Below are positions 1-13,799 of a DNA stretch of 64,000 nt, in pieces (position 1 is the first letter of the stretch; every line of letters starts with the position of its first letter). A program made the position numbers and the translations under genes. Below the pieces are notes generated by a model. The model made no database searches, was not told the DNA's origin, and was given only the letters and a program-made list of their open reading frames with translations. The stretch lies in the NCBI GenBank assembly GCA_034509425.1, contig JAVTVJ010000452.1, positions 1,426,001 through 1,490,000 on the forward strand, read 5' to 3'. The DNA comes from Eopsaltria australis (taxonomy: Eukaryota > Chordata > Aves > Passeriformes > Petroicidae).

Positions 1-3000
1 ATAGCACATCTTTGGTTGGTGACTTCCTCTTCCACCCAGGTAAAATCTGAAGTGTTTTCCAAACTTTAAAACAGATTGGGGAACCTTTTTGCTGGCATAT
101 GTAATTGCTTTGCCCATTTTTTACAGGGAAGCTGTTTAGCATGCAGCTATTCTGCACAGTAGTTTAGAACACTAGAGTCAAACGAAATTATGGTGGGAGT
201 TTTTAGCAGACAGGCTGTAATTATTCAGTTTGGAATTTGACCAGAATGAAATAGAAGCTTGCCTACCAATAAACATACTTGAAGTACCATGTTTTTGAAG
301 TTTTTAAACAAAGAAGCTTGTTTGAATGGTGTAAGTGCAAGATGGGAGTCAGAAAATCTGTGCTGCTGTGGCATACATTTAGGACCTATGCTGGAAATTA
401 TTTCAGCTCTCCCTCAATTTTTTTTTTTTTCCATCTGAAAGCAACAATAGAGTGGGGCTGTAGCACCACTTGTTCTCTTCATTTTTACCCTGTGTTACCT
501 TGGAAATGATGATGAGGTTGGCAGGAGTACTTTTTAGCTTTTTTTTTTATTTAGTGCTTACTAGGTTCTCACCTGTGACTCCAGAGTGGCCTTGCCTCTA
601 CAAATTCATTACTGTGGCAAGGACAATTGTGTGAGTGTTTGTCTGGAGTGACTCCGCCCTGTGGAATTGTCTATAATTTTGGCAATTATTTCATTTTCAA
701 AGTAGGATTGACATTACTTTTTTATTTCAACAGAGTATTTTCCCATGGCAGGTTAGTCTATGGTGGCTGTGAGCTGCTCTGTGTAGACAACCTCCTTGCT
801 TAGGACTTTCCCATTGTCCCACAGATCCGCTTGTAAGCCCTAGGAAGAATATGGAAGGCAGCTAACTGTGGAACAGCAGTCCAGAGCAATGTTTCAATTC
901 CGAAAGAAACATGTGAAAGTGAGATTTTGTGCTCCTGTTGAAGTTTTGCCCATAATTTTCACACCAGTACCCTTCACATGAATTTTGAAGCATTTAAATT
1001 TTGTTGTCCATTAATTTGTCCATTACTTTTGGCGTATGCAAGAGAGGGAGAGAGCTTTAGAAATGCACAGGATGAACCAATGTACATGCATATACTTGTA
1101 GTGAGGCAGGGCAGAAGTGACAAAAGATTGATTTGCTCAGAGCTGACCTCAATTATTGGTCTGCTGCAAGGCATATTCTAGGGCTAATTTTGCCATAGGT
1201 GTCATGGCATGTGAAAATGGCAATATGGGATAGATGTAGTGACATCATGGCATGCAGATATGGATAACTAATGGGAAGACATGAAAGAGTGAAGAGTGTA
1301 TAGAGGAAAACCCTGTTGGCACTCAGGCTCAGCTTCTGGATATGCTTCAAAAAACTTTTGGAACTCAGTAAAGGTGAAGCACTTGAAACTGTACCCAGCA
1401 CAATTATAGTTTTGTGACAAAAATCAAGTGCTTTTCTAAATTATTGGTATTTATTGCAAATCTTATCAATTTAGAAGGATTGGATCTTCACTGGTACTGT
1501 TTTCAGTCATGAATCTCTCAGGAGAGAGGCTCAGGAGGTCTCAGGACACAGGCAACAGCTCTCTGTCCATGCATCGTGCTGCAGTCAGGCTTAGCACAGG
1601 AGCTCCCTCTGATGCTACCTTCACAGTGATGCGAGTATTTTGAATTATCCAGAGAAAAGTATAAATTCTAGCCATGGACTTTATGTAAATGAGTCAAAAA
1701 GAATCCTAACAAGATAGAGCAGATTTCTAACTTTTGTGAAGTGGAACAAACTTGTGATGTTGGAGCCACACAGCTAAAAACACACTTGAATTCTTGTAGT
1801 CACCCTGAGAAAATACCATACATACTTTCACACAAACAGAAAAGCTAGACATATAACCTTTTCCCCTTGAATTTCTTCATTTTTTCCTACTATTTCACAA
1901 ACTAGCTCTGTTTTCATTAAGGACAAAGTATGTTATGAATTTATCACTCAGCTCAGCACACTGCCATTCTTGTGTTGCTTTCAACTTAGTACTTCTGCTT
2001 TTTCTATTTTAATGGGATATTATGTAAGGTTGCATTCTGGTCTTGGTTACTGTGGTCGATCTCTGAAGGCTTGCCACTGGCTGCAATTTGTCTTCACAGA
2101 TCTCAGGCAGCATTGTGCTGCTAAATTTTGAATATGACCACCCAGATTCAGATGTCTGATTCTATCAGTTAGAGACACTACATAATCACATTTGCTGTCC
2201 AAGTGGCAACCACCAAAGTATTGGCTAAGGGAAGACTCGGCTTCACACAGCTGAGCACAAATTTACATTGCCACATATTCCACTATCCTCTTGGGCTGCA
2301 TGACAGTGGCTAGCCACCCTGGCTGGTTTTAAAGCTTTTCAAGGTCTGTGTTGCTGCTATTAATTCTGTTTATATTTACAGCACAGCTGAGTCTTCTATT
2401 TGCTTAAAGCAGTAAGAAAGCAATAGTCTATCTGTTAAAAAGGAACACACAGTACAAAGAGCTCAGCTGCTGGTTGAAACATTCCTATCATCAGAAGTGC
2501 TGCTAATTTAGGTAGCAATAAATACATTAATTGAGAATATTTGTGAAGACTTGTTTGTGCAGATGGACAAAGATAATAAGAGATTAGTATTTCCTTACTA
2601 CATGAGGAGCTGGTGTTTATCACATACTAGTGTGGCAGGTATTTACAATGTTTCCTTTCAGCATCTACATTTAGGTCTCTGAGTTAGGGGCCCAGACTTG
2701 GTTTTGTCCCATCTGACTTAAGCATTTAACTAAGCTGGGTAAGTTAAATCAGAGCTGTCCTTGTTCAATTAAACAAGCAAAGGGAGTGTGGGGAATGGTG
2801 AGGGGGGGGGGGCGGGGAAGACGACAGGGAGAGGGAGAGGGAGAGAGGAAAGAAGAGAGGTTGTAGGAGAGAGAGAAACATTTCTGAGAAAAAGCCCTTG
2901 AACCCCTGCAGTCCAAGTTGCCTTCTGGAGATTAGATGCCTAATTCTCCACTGATCAGGGTGATTTAGTTCAGTAAGTGCCTGAAGTCATGTGGAACACA

Positions 3001-5487
3001 CTTACATCACCTCTTAGAGTAGCTCTCTCTGTCTACTTAGTACACACATAAAACATCCTCCTAACTTAGTCATTTAGAATCTGATGATTAAAGTAAATTG
3101 CATGAATTGGCCTCCAGACTAGAACTTTTAAGAGGGAAATTGTTTTGAGCGTTATCCTTACCTCTAGGCTGTTTGGCCCAGGGGAAGAAAGATTTTGGAC
3201 TACCTGGTCCCAATCCTGTGCTTTCATTAAAAGGAGCTTCTCATGACTCAGGAGAGGTACTTATGAGAAAAACGCTCTTAAACCACACGTGTGTGATTCA
3301 GGTTCATCTTTTAGAGAGGCTTTCCCACTGTGACCCAGTACAGCCAGAGGAATGTGCAGAGAGGTAGGAATCACATTTCCTGCTGCTTCGTAGTTACCCA
3401 CATGGGATGCCTTCAGGGACCAGAAGTTTAAGGAAGTTTTGTGTGTCTGATCATCCTGCCATTAATTTATTTCCAAAGAGGTGTACCTCACTGCAAATAT
3501 TATTTGGCACAATAAAAGCTCAATCAAGCCACAGGACCCTCAGCAGTATGCTATTCCTAACATAACAAATGTTCTTTTATAGGTGTTGGATGGCAAGGGA
3601 GCTTTCAGTGCTGCAGGGTTTAAAATCCAACCAAGTTTAGATAATTTTGTGATTTCATTATGGCCTTTTGTAGATACATTGAGTGTGACTGTAATGGTTC
3701 TATCCTTCCATCACCATATATTTTTGGACAAATCATCCATATTCTGCCTTTGAATTCTTCTTTTTCGCCACAGGGAAATATGGTGTTGTCCAGCACTCCC
3801 ATTCTTCATTAACCACCCTCATAAAAGCTCTATCAACCAGCTGTACAACATGGTCTATCTCCCATAGCTAACCTCTGTTTTGGAAGGCTGCAGATACTCA
3901 GAGCATGTACACACTATATACACATAATTCTGCCAATAAATGTAATATTCTTTCTTTCTCACATGGGTTTCTAAATAAAAACCCACTTTCACTTAACCTG
4001 GAGAAAGGTCATGAAGGGATTATTTATAATGTAATTTACAAATGTTTATTAAATTCTGCTTTTACTACTCAGGAGAAGGGTACTGCTAATTTACTGCACT
4101 CTAGTTGATGGTCTACAGGCTGGATTTCATCTATGGTGTTCTTCTACCTGAGTAAAGAAGTTGGAAATGAACTGTTCTTTTTTCTTAATGCAAAATTGCA
4201 TGTTTTCAGTCCTCCACCCATTTTTTCTCAGATTTGGAAAATGACCTATCCTATAATGCACAGGTTTCACTCAAGTTATTAATAATATTTATCTTGAGGG
4301 TAAAACGAACCACAAAGCCCTAAACCTTAAAAAGTCTGGGCAAATGATTTTGCTCTCTTTGTCATTACTCATGTGATGAAGTTGAAGGAAATGCAAATGA
4401 AAGTCAGGATTATGCAGAAATTGAGTGCAGTGAGTGATTCAAAAGGAAAATGGATTAGGCTCAGATTTTGTTTTGACAGCATTTTAGGTAAAATTTTGGT
4501 ATAATGGGGATTGCAAGAACATTGACTTCCTGTTCCTTGTGCTGTCTTAACACAGTGTCAAAGAAAGCAATCACATACAAAGCTTTCTCATGAACAAAGA
4601 CTGGTGTAAAATGCAGAAGTCATCATTTGTTCAAGTGAAAGTTAATTCAGAGAACATTTCTGGTTCTCTCTTGGCTAGTGGTTAGCAACATGTCAGAAAT
4701 GGAGGAGGAATCATTGTATAACTATGCTGAAAAGAGACAACAACCAGTGCAGCTCAAGGCAAACTACATTCAGTGCCATGCAGGCTGATGCATCTTTAAC
4801 CTCCCTTATTGTTCCTGACATTGTTCACAATCCTGTTAAAACATGATAGCATCAAGGATGCACACATATCTTCAACCTAATTTCTCTAAATCACTTTACA
4901 AATCTGTTATTATTAAATATCTTTTTTCCACCCAGTAGTAATTGTCTGGATATAATTTCAATGCTTTCTTTGTACGAGTTAATAAAAGCCTTCTAAGGAT
5001 ATGTCAATCTCTATGTGTTAGTGCTTAGTGAAAGATACAGGTCTGGTTGTTCTAAAAATTGAGTCTTTTTTTTTATCTCTGGGAAAGAATAGCACAAAAT
5101 GAGAGTGTTTTGATGTACGAAACTACACAGACCCTGACCTAAAAGGAAGTTCAGACTCATTCCCCCATGAGGTTTTTTTGACTGATTTCCAGCTGGCAAG
5201 TATGGGGAGAGTTTTTTTTTTAATGGGGACACCTGTCAAGAGTAAATGGCTTGAGACTACTCCTTTACTTCACACAAGATGGTACTCAGAACCTCCTCAA
5301 ATTCATGCATTAAATAACAAACACATCCATGAGCTGGAACAGAGTAGATGCCCTAGCATGTACTGCAAAACCACATCAGAGATAAAAACGAGGTATCAAC
5401 AGCAAGCAACCGTCAGAAATTGTACATGCCAATTTCACAAAAAAACCCCAAAAACCAGTTAAAGTATCTTACCCTGAATCATGCAAT
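1..5487. other. Unassigned AT-rich non-coding sequence
   Basis: No CR1, LTR or gene is recognisable here. Open frames are all under 95 codons and show no domain or codon pattern suggesting an exon. Short homopolymers occur (a T run near 419-431 and another near 5211-5221). The one compositionally striking piece is the G-rich/purine tract at about 2.8 kb, listed separately. Diverged ancient repeats could be present but cannot be seen by eye. Confidence 0.6.
2779..2878. repeat. G-rich and purine-rich low-complexity tract
   Basis: An 11-G run (2802-2812) is followed by one C and four more Gs. A 35-nt stretch of only purines follows at 2826-2860, built on a GGGAGA-like hexamer with GGG at 2827, 2833 and 2839, and a further GA-rich piece runs to about 2878. 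The first part satisfies the usual G-quadruplex pattern of four runs of three or more Gs if loops of one base are allowed. The plus strand is the G-rich strand. No gene neighbours it, so any regulatory role is speculative. Confidence 0.85.
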
Positions 5488-5605
5488 AATAGAATCATAA
5501 GATGGAAAGGACCTAAAGATCATTGAGTTCCAATCCCCCTGCCATAGGACACATTCCACTAGACCATGTTGCTTAAAGCTCCGTCCCGCCTGACCTTGAA
5601 CCTGG
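5488..5605 (-). mobile_element. CR1 LINE 3'-end fragment, minus strand
   Basis: The plus strand reads as the reverse complement of a CR1 3' terminus. An AGAATCATA block, the remnant of the terminal octamer repeat, is followed by the GGAAAGGACCTAAAGATCAT core, a C-rich 'CCCCCTGCCATAGGACA' segment, and the 'CCACTAGACCATGTTGCTTAAAGC' type stretch. About 118 bp remain, typical of the heavily 5'-truncated CR1 copies in birds. Many mismatches to the family indicate an old insertion. Sequence past about 5605 no longer resembles CR1. Confidence 0.9.
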
Positions 5606-7100
5606 TGTTAAACCACACCACTTTTACTTCTTCTTGAAGTCACACTTCACCTGTGACTTCTTCTTGAATAATATGAATAATGTTCTTGCTCTTTGGCTTT
5701 CCTTACATTAAATGGATTTGTGGTTACAGAACAGAGGAATCAAAAGCATATTTACTAGACAAGAAGTTGAAAGAATGGATCAGATCTGAACAACCTAGAG
5801 ATTCTATCATTTTTTTCCACTCAAGACCTCAAAGAATTCCAGACCCTTATCAAGACTGTACTTATACACTCCTAGAAACAGTGATCTGAAACTGGAGCAA
5901 TGCCTAAACATAAACATCACTGTGAGAATTGTCATTAAAATTACTTGTCATCATTGGTATTATTTGTAAGACGGGCACTACAGTGCCAATGAACCCCTCA
6001 GAAAAAGAGTGCTGCCTATTACAGAAAGATAGTAGGCTAATTGTGCTTTATGACTCCCACCTGAGCATGCAGTGTTTGATGTACTTACTGAATATTTGCT
6101 GTTTGTGTTACCTAAATTGGGTGGTACACACAGTACATGCAGCTACCACACCCTAGGCAACACTCTGTACAAACATTGAATGGTCATAACTAAATCATGC
6201 TCAGCCTTCTCTTCAATGACAGAGTGTGGAGTTTTCCCAGATGTCACATTCTTTGACAAAGAACTCCCTGTGCTGATCACCAACAATAGTGGGAGAGAAA
6301 CTTTGTAAGCAAAGGCTGTGGGACCAAGCCAACAGCACCCACAGGCTGGTTATCTGGAGAGGTGTGTGGATGCCTTGAACCAGCTGGAAATGTGCTGCCT
6401 TTCACTGGTTAGCATGGCTACCTGCTCATTTCTTCAGTCTCTCTGATTCTCACCTTCCCACTGTCCATTCTTCTTTCCCTGTGGCTCAGTCATCCTATGC
6501 TGTCCTTCCTTTCCCATTTTCAGCGGCAGGTTGGAATGTATATTCTTCATTTCTTTCCTGGCTCCCAATTTTGTCTGTTACTGACTGCTGGGACCAGCCT
6601 TTCCCTGGACTCTGTCATCTCAGATGACAGATGTTCCTTACAGGGCTCTGATTTGTCATCATGCTTTTTCTAGTTTATAAACTCTTAGTTTTATCACTTC
6701 CTTGCTCAAACTGAAAAAAAACAAAGCATACAGATGCAAAGAAATTAACAATTTCAGCTTCTTATTATTTAGTTCTGTTTGTGTTTCTGTAGGCTTTATT
6801 TATATCTTCTTTTTTTTTGCACAAAGGAAGATCTACATTGAAGATGCATAAAATACTTTGGGATTAAATGACTCGCAAAAATTATTTATTGTTCTGCATA
6901 GTCCTCTGACATTCATAGAATCCTAAACAAATTTTCTCAACCCTTTCCATCTTATAATACATCTCCTTACTTCCCAAGGAAACAAATAATATTTACAGCG
7001 GATGGAGGTCCTAAGCGAATAACATTTTGTCAAGAACAAGGGACAACTAGAAAAGTACAAAATTGCAGTAGATGAAACTACAAGAAGAGATAATACTTCA

Positions 7101-7151
7101 GGGTAAGGAAAAGTAAGGAAAAGTAAGGAAAAGTAAGGAAAAGTAGAGAAA
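7101..7151. repeat. 10-bp tandem repeat, about 4-5 units
   Basis: The unit AAGTAAGGAA is repeated head to tail. The first unit starts GGGTAAGGAA at 7101, then come three exact copies (7111-7140) and a decaying copy ending near 7151. Plus-strand units are purine-rich with a single T each, and the 10-bp period is close to one DNA helical turn. It is a short minisatellite-like array with no adjacent transposon. Confidence 0.95.
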
Positions 7152-9951
7152 AATGCATAAACAAGGTGGCTGCATACTGTGTTAGAACTAGCTCATCTCT
7201 AAAGGTAAAAGTCTTTAAAGTCTTAGTTTCTAGAGGTAAGATTTTTTCTTGGTTTTGCAAATGCCCCAATACCCCATCCCAAAACCTCATCTCAAAATGT
7301 TGGGTGTTTAAAAAAGCTACTTTTTGAATAAGACTAAAGATAAAAGAACATACTATGTCAGTGACATTTTTTCTGAACTATACCTTATACATGGCGAAGG
7401 CTATTACAGGAAGAGAGAAATCTTTTATTCAACCCAGGAAGAATTAAAGAGGAAGATTATTCCCTATAAATATTTATCTTACGAAATGCTAAACTTTAAT
7501 AATGACAACTTTTCACAAAAGGCAGAGCTTCTCTTAAGCTGACATGTTCCTGCATGTATTTGAAGCTGCAACTGTAGTAGGTGAATGGAAAAAAGAACTC
7601 AGTAAAATATGGCACAACCTTTGCTTTCCAGACTTGCGTCATATTGCTGAGACCTCTGACTTCCACAGCTGCTTCTTCTCACCTTAGCTGTGAGCCTGAG
7701 TCTGTTTTTAACTCAAGCAAAACCTTCACAGATGCCAAGAAAGGCAATGAATTTTGAACTTGATGATTTTGCAAGATTTTCTAGTTTGTGTGTTTATAGT
7801 AAACTTTTCCTCCACCATAACATGCTGGCAATTTCTACAGGAAAAAAGAAAAAAAAGCCCATAAACCCCTCTATGCTTTTAATGGTACAGAGAACCAAGT
7901 CTGTTGTTTTGTCAAGAAGCATCGTCTCACACTGTATAATTTTCTTTTAGTAAACTTAGATGATTAAGAAGGGTTCAGCAAGAAATGAAATTAGATTGTC
8001 AGACTGATTTCATAAACAGGAAATAAAAGTGCAAGTACATTAAGTGAGGTTATTTTTGCCTGCTTTCAACAATCCATAGAAAAGCAATGTGTTATTGGTG
8101 ATTTGATTTACTGACCTATTTTGCAAGACTTTATAGGAAGCTGTCTGTAGATGTTGAATCATATTCTTTCAGATGAAATGTTGCTTTTTTTGTGCTGTGT
8201 GCATAAATATCGAAGTATTGTAATGATGTACACACACAAAGGCTGAGTCAACTCCAATCTATGGCATAACTCAGTAATGCAAGATCTGGGCTTTGGCTAT
8301 TGGTAGAAAGGTCTGCAGTGAAGATGTTATAAGCAAAAGGCAGCAAAAGTTTTGACAGTGTCTAATACAATAGCTGTTCTCATTCTTCTCCTTTTAAAGC
8401 TTACAGGGACTCCTATCCTGGGATGGAAGCTGCTGCCCCTTACCTTACACCTGCCTAAAAAGCTGATAGTTTCAACCTTCATGCCTGTTTATCCTTTAGC
8501 TTTAGTGATATGATTTTCCATAAGGTTACTTCTGAGGGACAAGGATTCATTATTTCACTGAAGAAAAGTGAACAACAGAGAATCTGAGTAGCTTCTTCAT
8601 GGGCCCACAGGGAGCTTATTTTAGGGCAGGTGTTTGAAACTAGGCTAGTGCTTTGAATACTGGGTCATGTTTTCTCCTGCTAGACTCCTGCTTGCCACAT
8701 ATCCACAGCTGTGTGGGTAGAAGAAATCACTGTATTTTTCCCCTGGAGCAGTGTATGACAGTAATATTCAGACTTACACACGAGGCAGGAAGCAAAATAA
8801 AAATCTGCCAAAGCCATAGCACAACAGGCAAAATTAATAATTAAAAAAAGGAACACCTCTTAAATTTGTGTCTATTTCAGTAATATAAGGTGTTGCTTAG
8901 AGCAACAATTAACACTGGATATGACAGGAATGAAAGATAATATTGGAAATGCAATTTGCAAGTAGGTTTTTTCCCTTCATCGTGCCAGTGGTCCTTTCTA
9001 TGAAGCATCCACACATAGTGCATTCACTCAGCAGTCTGCTCAGGAAAAATTTTTAGGCAGGCCCTGCTTTCTGTCAAATACCTCAACAGCTTCAATATAA
9101 GTACCTCATAATCTATTTTTAATTTCACAAGAACAATAAATAAATAAAGCCTTCTTTCACACCACTCAGCTCTCCAGGGTCAAGTCCTTCTTTACAAAGC
9201 CAGAAGTTATCTGTCTCCCCTTGTTCTGATGCAGAAGTCCACATTTCAGAAGCTTGAACTTGGTTTTCTGGGCTGTGTCCTGATATCTGTCTGTAGTTTG
9301 TTTAAGAAGGATCCTGTGCTCCTCTAGACCTATACAAGGTTGATGGACTCTGATGTATTACCTGGGTCATCATATGAACTCTTCTGCAAACACAGGCTTC
9401 TGTGTCCCATTTGAAAGGCTACGTAGGATATTTGTCTAACCCATCACCGCAAAATGTGTACCAACAAATCTGAAAAAAATCAACAAAAAAATTAAAGCAA
9501 ATTGTTCAGCTGCTGCAACAAGGGATCAAATACAGAGCACGAAGTTTTGTCTAAACCAGAAAGATAAGCTGTGTGTTTCCATTAGCTGACTGTTGCCTCT
9601 GCTATATTTTTCTTAGTTTTTTTTCTGTAAATAGAAAGATGTTACTAACATCATATAACTCATTCTGGTTTATGACCTAGCAAGGAAAGTCAGCTCTAAC
9701 ACTTTATAGCTCCAAAGCAGAATATTTTTTGCATGTGGTTCTGTTGTGTTGATTATCTGCAGTGTAAGAACCATAAATCAATATCTAGTAAAGTTTAAAT
9801 TTTTCAAGTTTAACATTAAACATTATTTCCCTCTTCAAGAAACCAAAATACGTCAGAAATTCCTCTGCATCTGATCTGCAAGGCATTCAAGTGTAACATC
9901 AATAAATATAAAGGAATGTCTTCAGTTTAGGTATTCTTATTTATATAGCTT

Positions 9952-9990
9952 TGTGTACATGCGTGCATATGTGTTTGCGTATATATATAT
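9952..9990. repeat. Alternating purine-pyrimidine tract
   Basis: Strict pyrimidine-purine alternation runs from 9952 to 9974 (TG/TA/CA/CG steps) and, after one break, from 9976 to 9990, ending in a (TA)n run. Such tracts can adopt Z-DNA or cruciform structure in supercoiled DNA; that is general knowledge, not shown here. Confidence 0.8.
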
Positions 9991-12958
9991 TCAAAAAAGA
10001 AATACAGTCTAATTTTGCTTTACTGGCATCTATAATGGAAGATAATTGCCAGGGAAAAAGGATAAGGTAACAGTGTGAAACAAAATGTAAAGACTAAAAG
10101 CTTTGAAAATATATAACTTCTGGTTAGGTAATTTCAGATTAGAAGAGACAGTCTACCTTCCCAAAATCTCCTGTGGCTCAATGTAAAACAAATAATTTCT
10201 ATGAATCAACCAGGCAATGAACACTTCCACAATGTCATCTCTTTCACATAGTTGTGTGTGTGAAGTCTGGATGCATTTGCAGTGCAGTCCTGAAGATGAG
10301 ACCACGCTGGCTGCTGGTGTGACAGGAGCAAAGACAGCTACCAGTTCATGTCCTAGGCTACTGAAGCAAGCTCACAGAGAAGGTCAGATGTACAAAGACA
10401 TATCTTGCAATATCATCTAGAACATCACTTTTTTTTTTGCTTGCCCCAGAGAGCTAACAGCTTGACATAACATGTAAACAATAGCTTATATATTATTTAA
10501 GCTTATACCTAGGTGAAGGTGTGTGATAAAAAATCCATCTGATAATTGATTTTCTGTTTCAAAATATAGTTAGCTTTTATAAGGTTCCCTGAAAGACTAA
10601 CAAATGTATTATTTTTATAATAAATTCTACATTCTTTACCCAGAAAGAATTCAGAGCCTTGCAGAACTGGTCATAGGTCAGCAATGGCTCTTAATGGACA
10701 AGAAGTCTGAAACAATATGCTTACCAGGAGGGTGGCTGCCACTTCCAGCTATTTACCTCTTTGCTAGCCTGGAAAATAACATTCTTCCTTTTCAGACTTT
10801 CTTGGCTTTTACAAATGCTCTAATAAGCACTGAATGACAACTTCAAGCTGTTTACCAAGAATAACCAAATGGTTGGCATAATGGTGGCTGTCACAACACT
10901 GGGAAATACTGTATTACCTTATTAAGTTATCATTTCTGTTAATAAACTCGTGTCCTCTTAACAGAAAACAGCAGTGCAAGAAGAGAAATCAGCAGAAAAA
11001 TATGGAAAACAATACATGTTATTGCCTAAAAGGGGCTACCACCAAACTGTGAAAACCATGCAGTCAATCAGGTGATTGAATGTGAATAAAGTTAAAAAAC
11101 GTAAGAGCAAACAAACAATTAGATCAACATCAGCATTTTGTAGAAACATTTCTGATGATCCGAAGAAATGTCTCTATGGAGTGAATTGCTATAGAGTAGG
11201 AATGAAAAATTGCTGGGTTGGTACTATAGGAATACTCCCATGTTACTTGTGCAAAAACTACTTGCTAGTCTGGAAAAATAAAGAAATTAGTATTATCTGT
11301 AAGACATTCTACAAAGAAAGAATGCTCCTTTTCAATGTGTGTTTGAGCTCTTACCAAAGCTTTGTAAGAGAAATAATGGGTATCTATAGAAAGCTGGGCA
11401 TTGATCACAGGCATGAACTTAATGAAGAAACACATGGAAACATCCCAGTTTTGTGGAGAGCTAAGTATGAAAACCTGTTAGGACCACTTAGTTTTGCTGC
11501 TGAGGCCAGTTAACAAGTGTGTACAACAGCCATGGCAATGTAACTAAATGAGACAGAGAACTTTAGGCTTAGTTCTTGACCAATCTGGAGAGCCAGGCTA
11601 TGAAATTGAGGAGAGAGAATAGAAAGCAGAGCACTACAGCCTCAGATATTCAAGTAACAGCAGGAGATTTTGGAACCCTGCTAATATTAGAAGATAAATT
11701 ACATAAATTATAAGGAAGCTGAAACCTTGTAGTGATGGTGCATATATTTTTCTTCTGCAAAGCTGATATGCTCTAATACATTAGCACATTTCAGATTCTA
11801 ATAAAAGCTATTGGTTTCTGTGGTTTCAAATCTCTTGGTTCCACTTCCCCATTTCTAATTCATTTTGAACATATTCCGGATTTCCTGAAAAGTAGGATGT
11901 GCCTGCCACACTAAAGCTTGCAAAGAGATAGGAAGAGGAGAGGAAGGTATGCTTGCATTAAGCAGTGCTAACAACATTTGAGGCATTGAGGAGACAACTA
12001 GCACTCCTTTTCTGGGAAGTGGTGGAGAGGAAGGTCTCAGCATTATTCTGTGCAGGAAGAAAAAAGTCTGATAAAATTCCTCGGTAAAGGGAATCATTCA
12101 GATTTGGAAACTCTTGGCTGCCCAGGCCTGAACCACATCCCTGCCTCATGTTGGGGCAATGATGTTGTTGTTAGCCATCAGTGTCTGACAGGGAACTGCA
12201 GGGAACTCCTTACCCAGTCCCTGATCTGGACAGCTGGAGAAGCATTATTCAAAAAGACAGGAGTATATCCCAGCTGGTCATCTAGACACAGTTTGAAATG
12301 CCAGGCAACAGTTACAGCAGAATGATCTCTCTGTCTGGCAATATCAGGAGTGCTCTGATGATATCCCAAAAATATTTCAATCATCCTTCTTGGAAGAGCA
12401 ATTTTCAGCATTACAAAATTACATTGAAATACAGTTTGACTGACAAATATCCGCATTCAGCTCAATAGATGCAAACTTCACAAACTGTCTATGCTGCCAG
12501 AAAAGATGTCCTTGTATCCCAAGCCACTGTTTTTGCAGATGGAGATCAAGAGAGACTGCATATATATGTAGATGTCTCACCTACACTTTTACAGGCATTT
12601 CAATATTATACTGAAACCTCATGTGTAAGAGCAACGAAGAGGGAAATCCATATGAGAAACAGCAACAGATGTATGGCAGGATTTATCTCACCTATCTTTA
12701 GACATCCAGAGTGTAGGCGTCTCCATCTGAGCTAGCCAGCCTGTGCTCCTTTTATAGTCAGTGGAGAAAAATAGGCACTTTCACAGGGTCTGATTTGTCT
12801 GTTTTATTTTAGATCACATCTACATTACAATGTGATGAGATGAGATGTATCCTAGAAATGCCATTTTCTTTCTATAGACTATGAAAGGACTTTGAGGTAT
12901 CTAATTTAAACATAAATTTGAATGCTAGCTAAACTAAGAACGAAAAAACTCTTCCTTG

Positions 12959-12986
12959 TTTTTTTTTTTTTTTTTTTTTTTTTTTT
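12959..12986. repeat. T28 homopolymer run
   Basis: Twenty-eight consecutive Ts are followed by GCAGGG. Read on the minus strand this is an A28 tail, but no AATAAA lies close upstream of it, and I see no flanking direct repeat that would mark a processed pseudogene or SINE. The T-run plus CAG resembles a 3' splice site by composition only; no exon is evident downstream, and the ERVL-type LTR begins about 340 bp away. Confidence 0.95.
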
Positions 12987-13799
12987 GCAGGGATTTTTAA
13001 AATGCTAGCCTAGTTTCCTGTTCAGTTATAATATGGTGCCATAAAACAGTGTTGTTTATAAGCAAGTGATGAGGCCAGAACTGTCTTAAACCACATTGCT
13101 ACAGAACTCTTCTGTTCCTGAAACTGAGCAATGATGTTAATCCCACACAAGGATTTTAAACCTTTAGAAATGGAAGATTGACTAGATAAGCCAGTCAATC
13201 AAGGCAGAGGTCTATTTAGCCCAATATACACAGATCTGGTCAATCTACACCACAGTTACCTGTGAGAGGGAGTGGTTATCCAGCTGACCAGCAGATCCCA
13301 AGGGCCAAATATCTGGCTTGGTTATTGCGTTTGCATGGCCAGGCTTTGGTAGCAAGGGGGCTACAGCAGTGGTTTCTGTGAGAACCTGCCAGAAGCTTCC
13401 TTCATGTCTGGCAGAACCAATCCCCAGCAGCTCCAAAGATGGACATACCAACGGTGAGGGCTGGGCCAACTAGAAATGGTGGCAACACCTCTGTGGTAAC
13501 ATAGTCAAGAAAAATTCAAAAAATGTTATTGCACAGTTGAAATTGCAGCCAGTGAATGGTGGAGTGAGACCATGCGAGAGGAGCAACTATGCACACACCA
13601 AGATCAGTGAAGAAGGAGGAGGAGGTGCTCCAGGCACCAGAGCTGAGATTCCTCTGCAGGCCATGGTGAGGACCATGGTGAAGCAGCTGTGTTCCTGCAG
13701 CCCATGGAGATCCATGGGGATGCAGAGATCCACCTGCAGCCTGTGGGGGAGCCCCACGCAGAAGCAGGTGGATGCCAGGAAGAGGCTGTGATCCAGTGG

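Larger units (their letters stand above)
5606..13325. other. Unassigned sequence with simple repeats only
   Basis: No transposon or gene is recognised across about 7.7 kb apart from the short tandem, alternating and poly-T tracts listed separately. The longest open frame is 145 codons (11076-11513, plus strand). It is rich in Lys and Asn as expected from an A-rich strand, has no motif I recognise, and is treated as chance. An 8-bp inverted repeat (GATTGACT/AGTCAATC) lies near 13176-13200. Confidence 0.55.

Noticed and set aside
11076..11513. 145-codon open frame as a possible gene
   Set aside because: Lys/Asn-rich composition follows the A-rich strand, there is no domain or signal peptide, and no promoter or splice context stands out.
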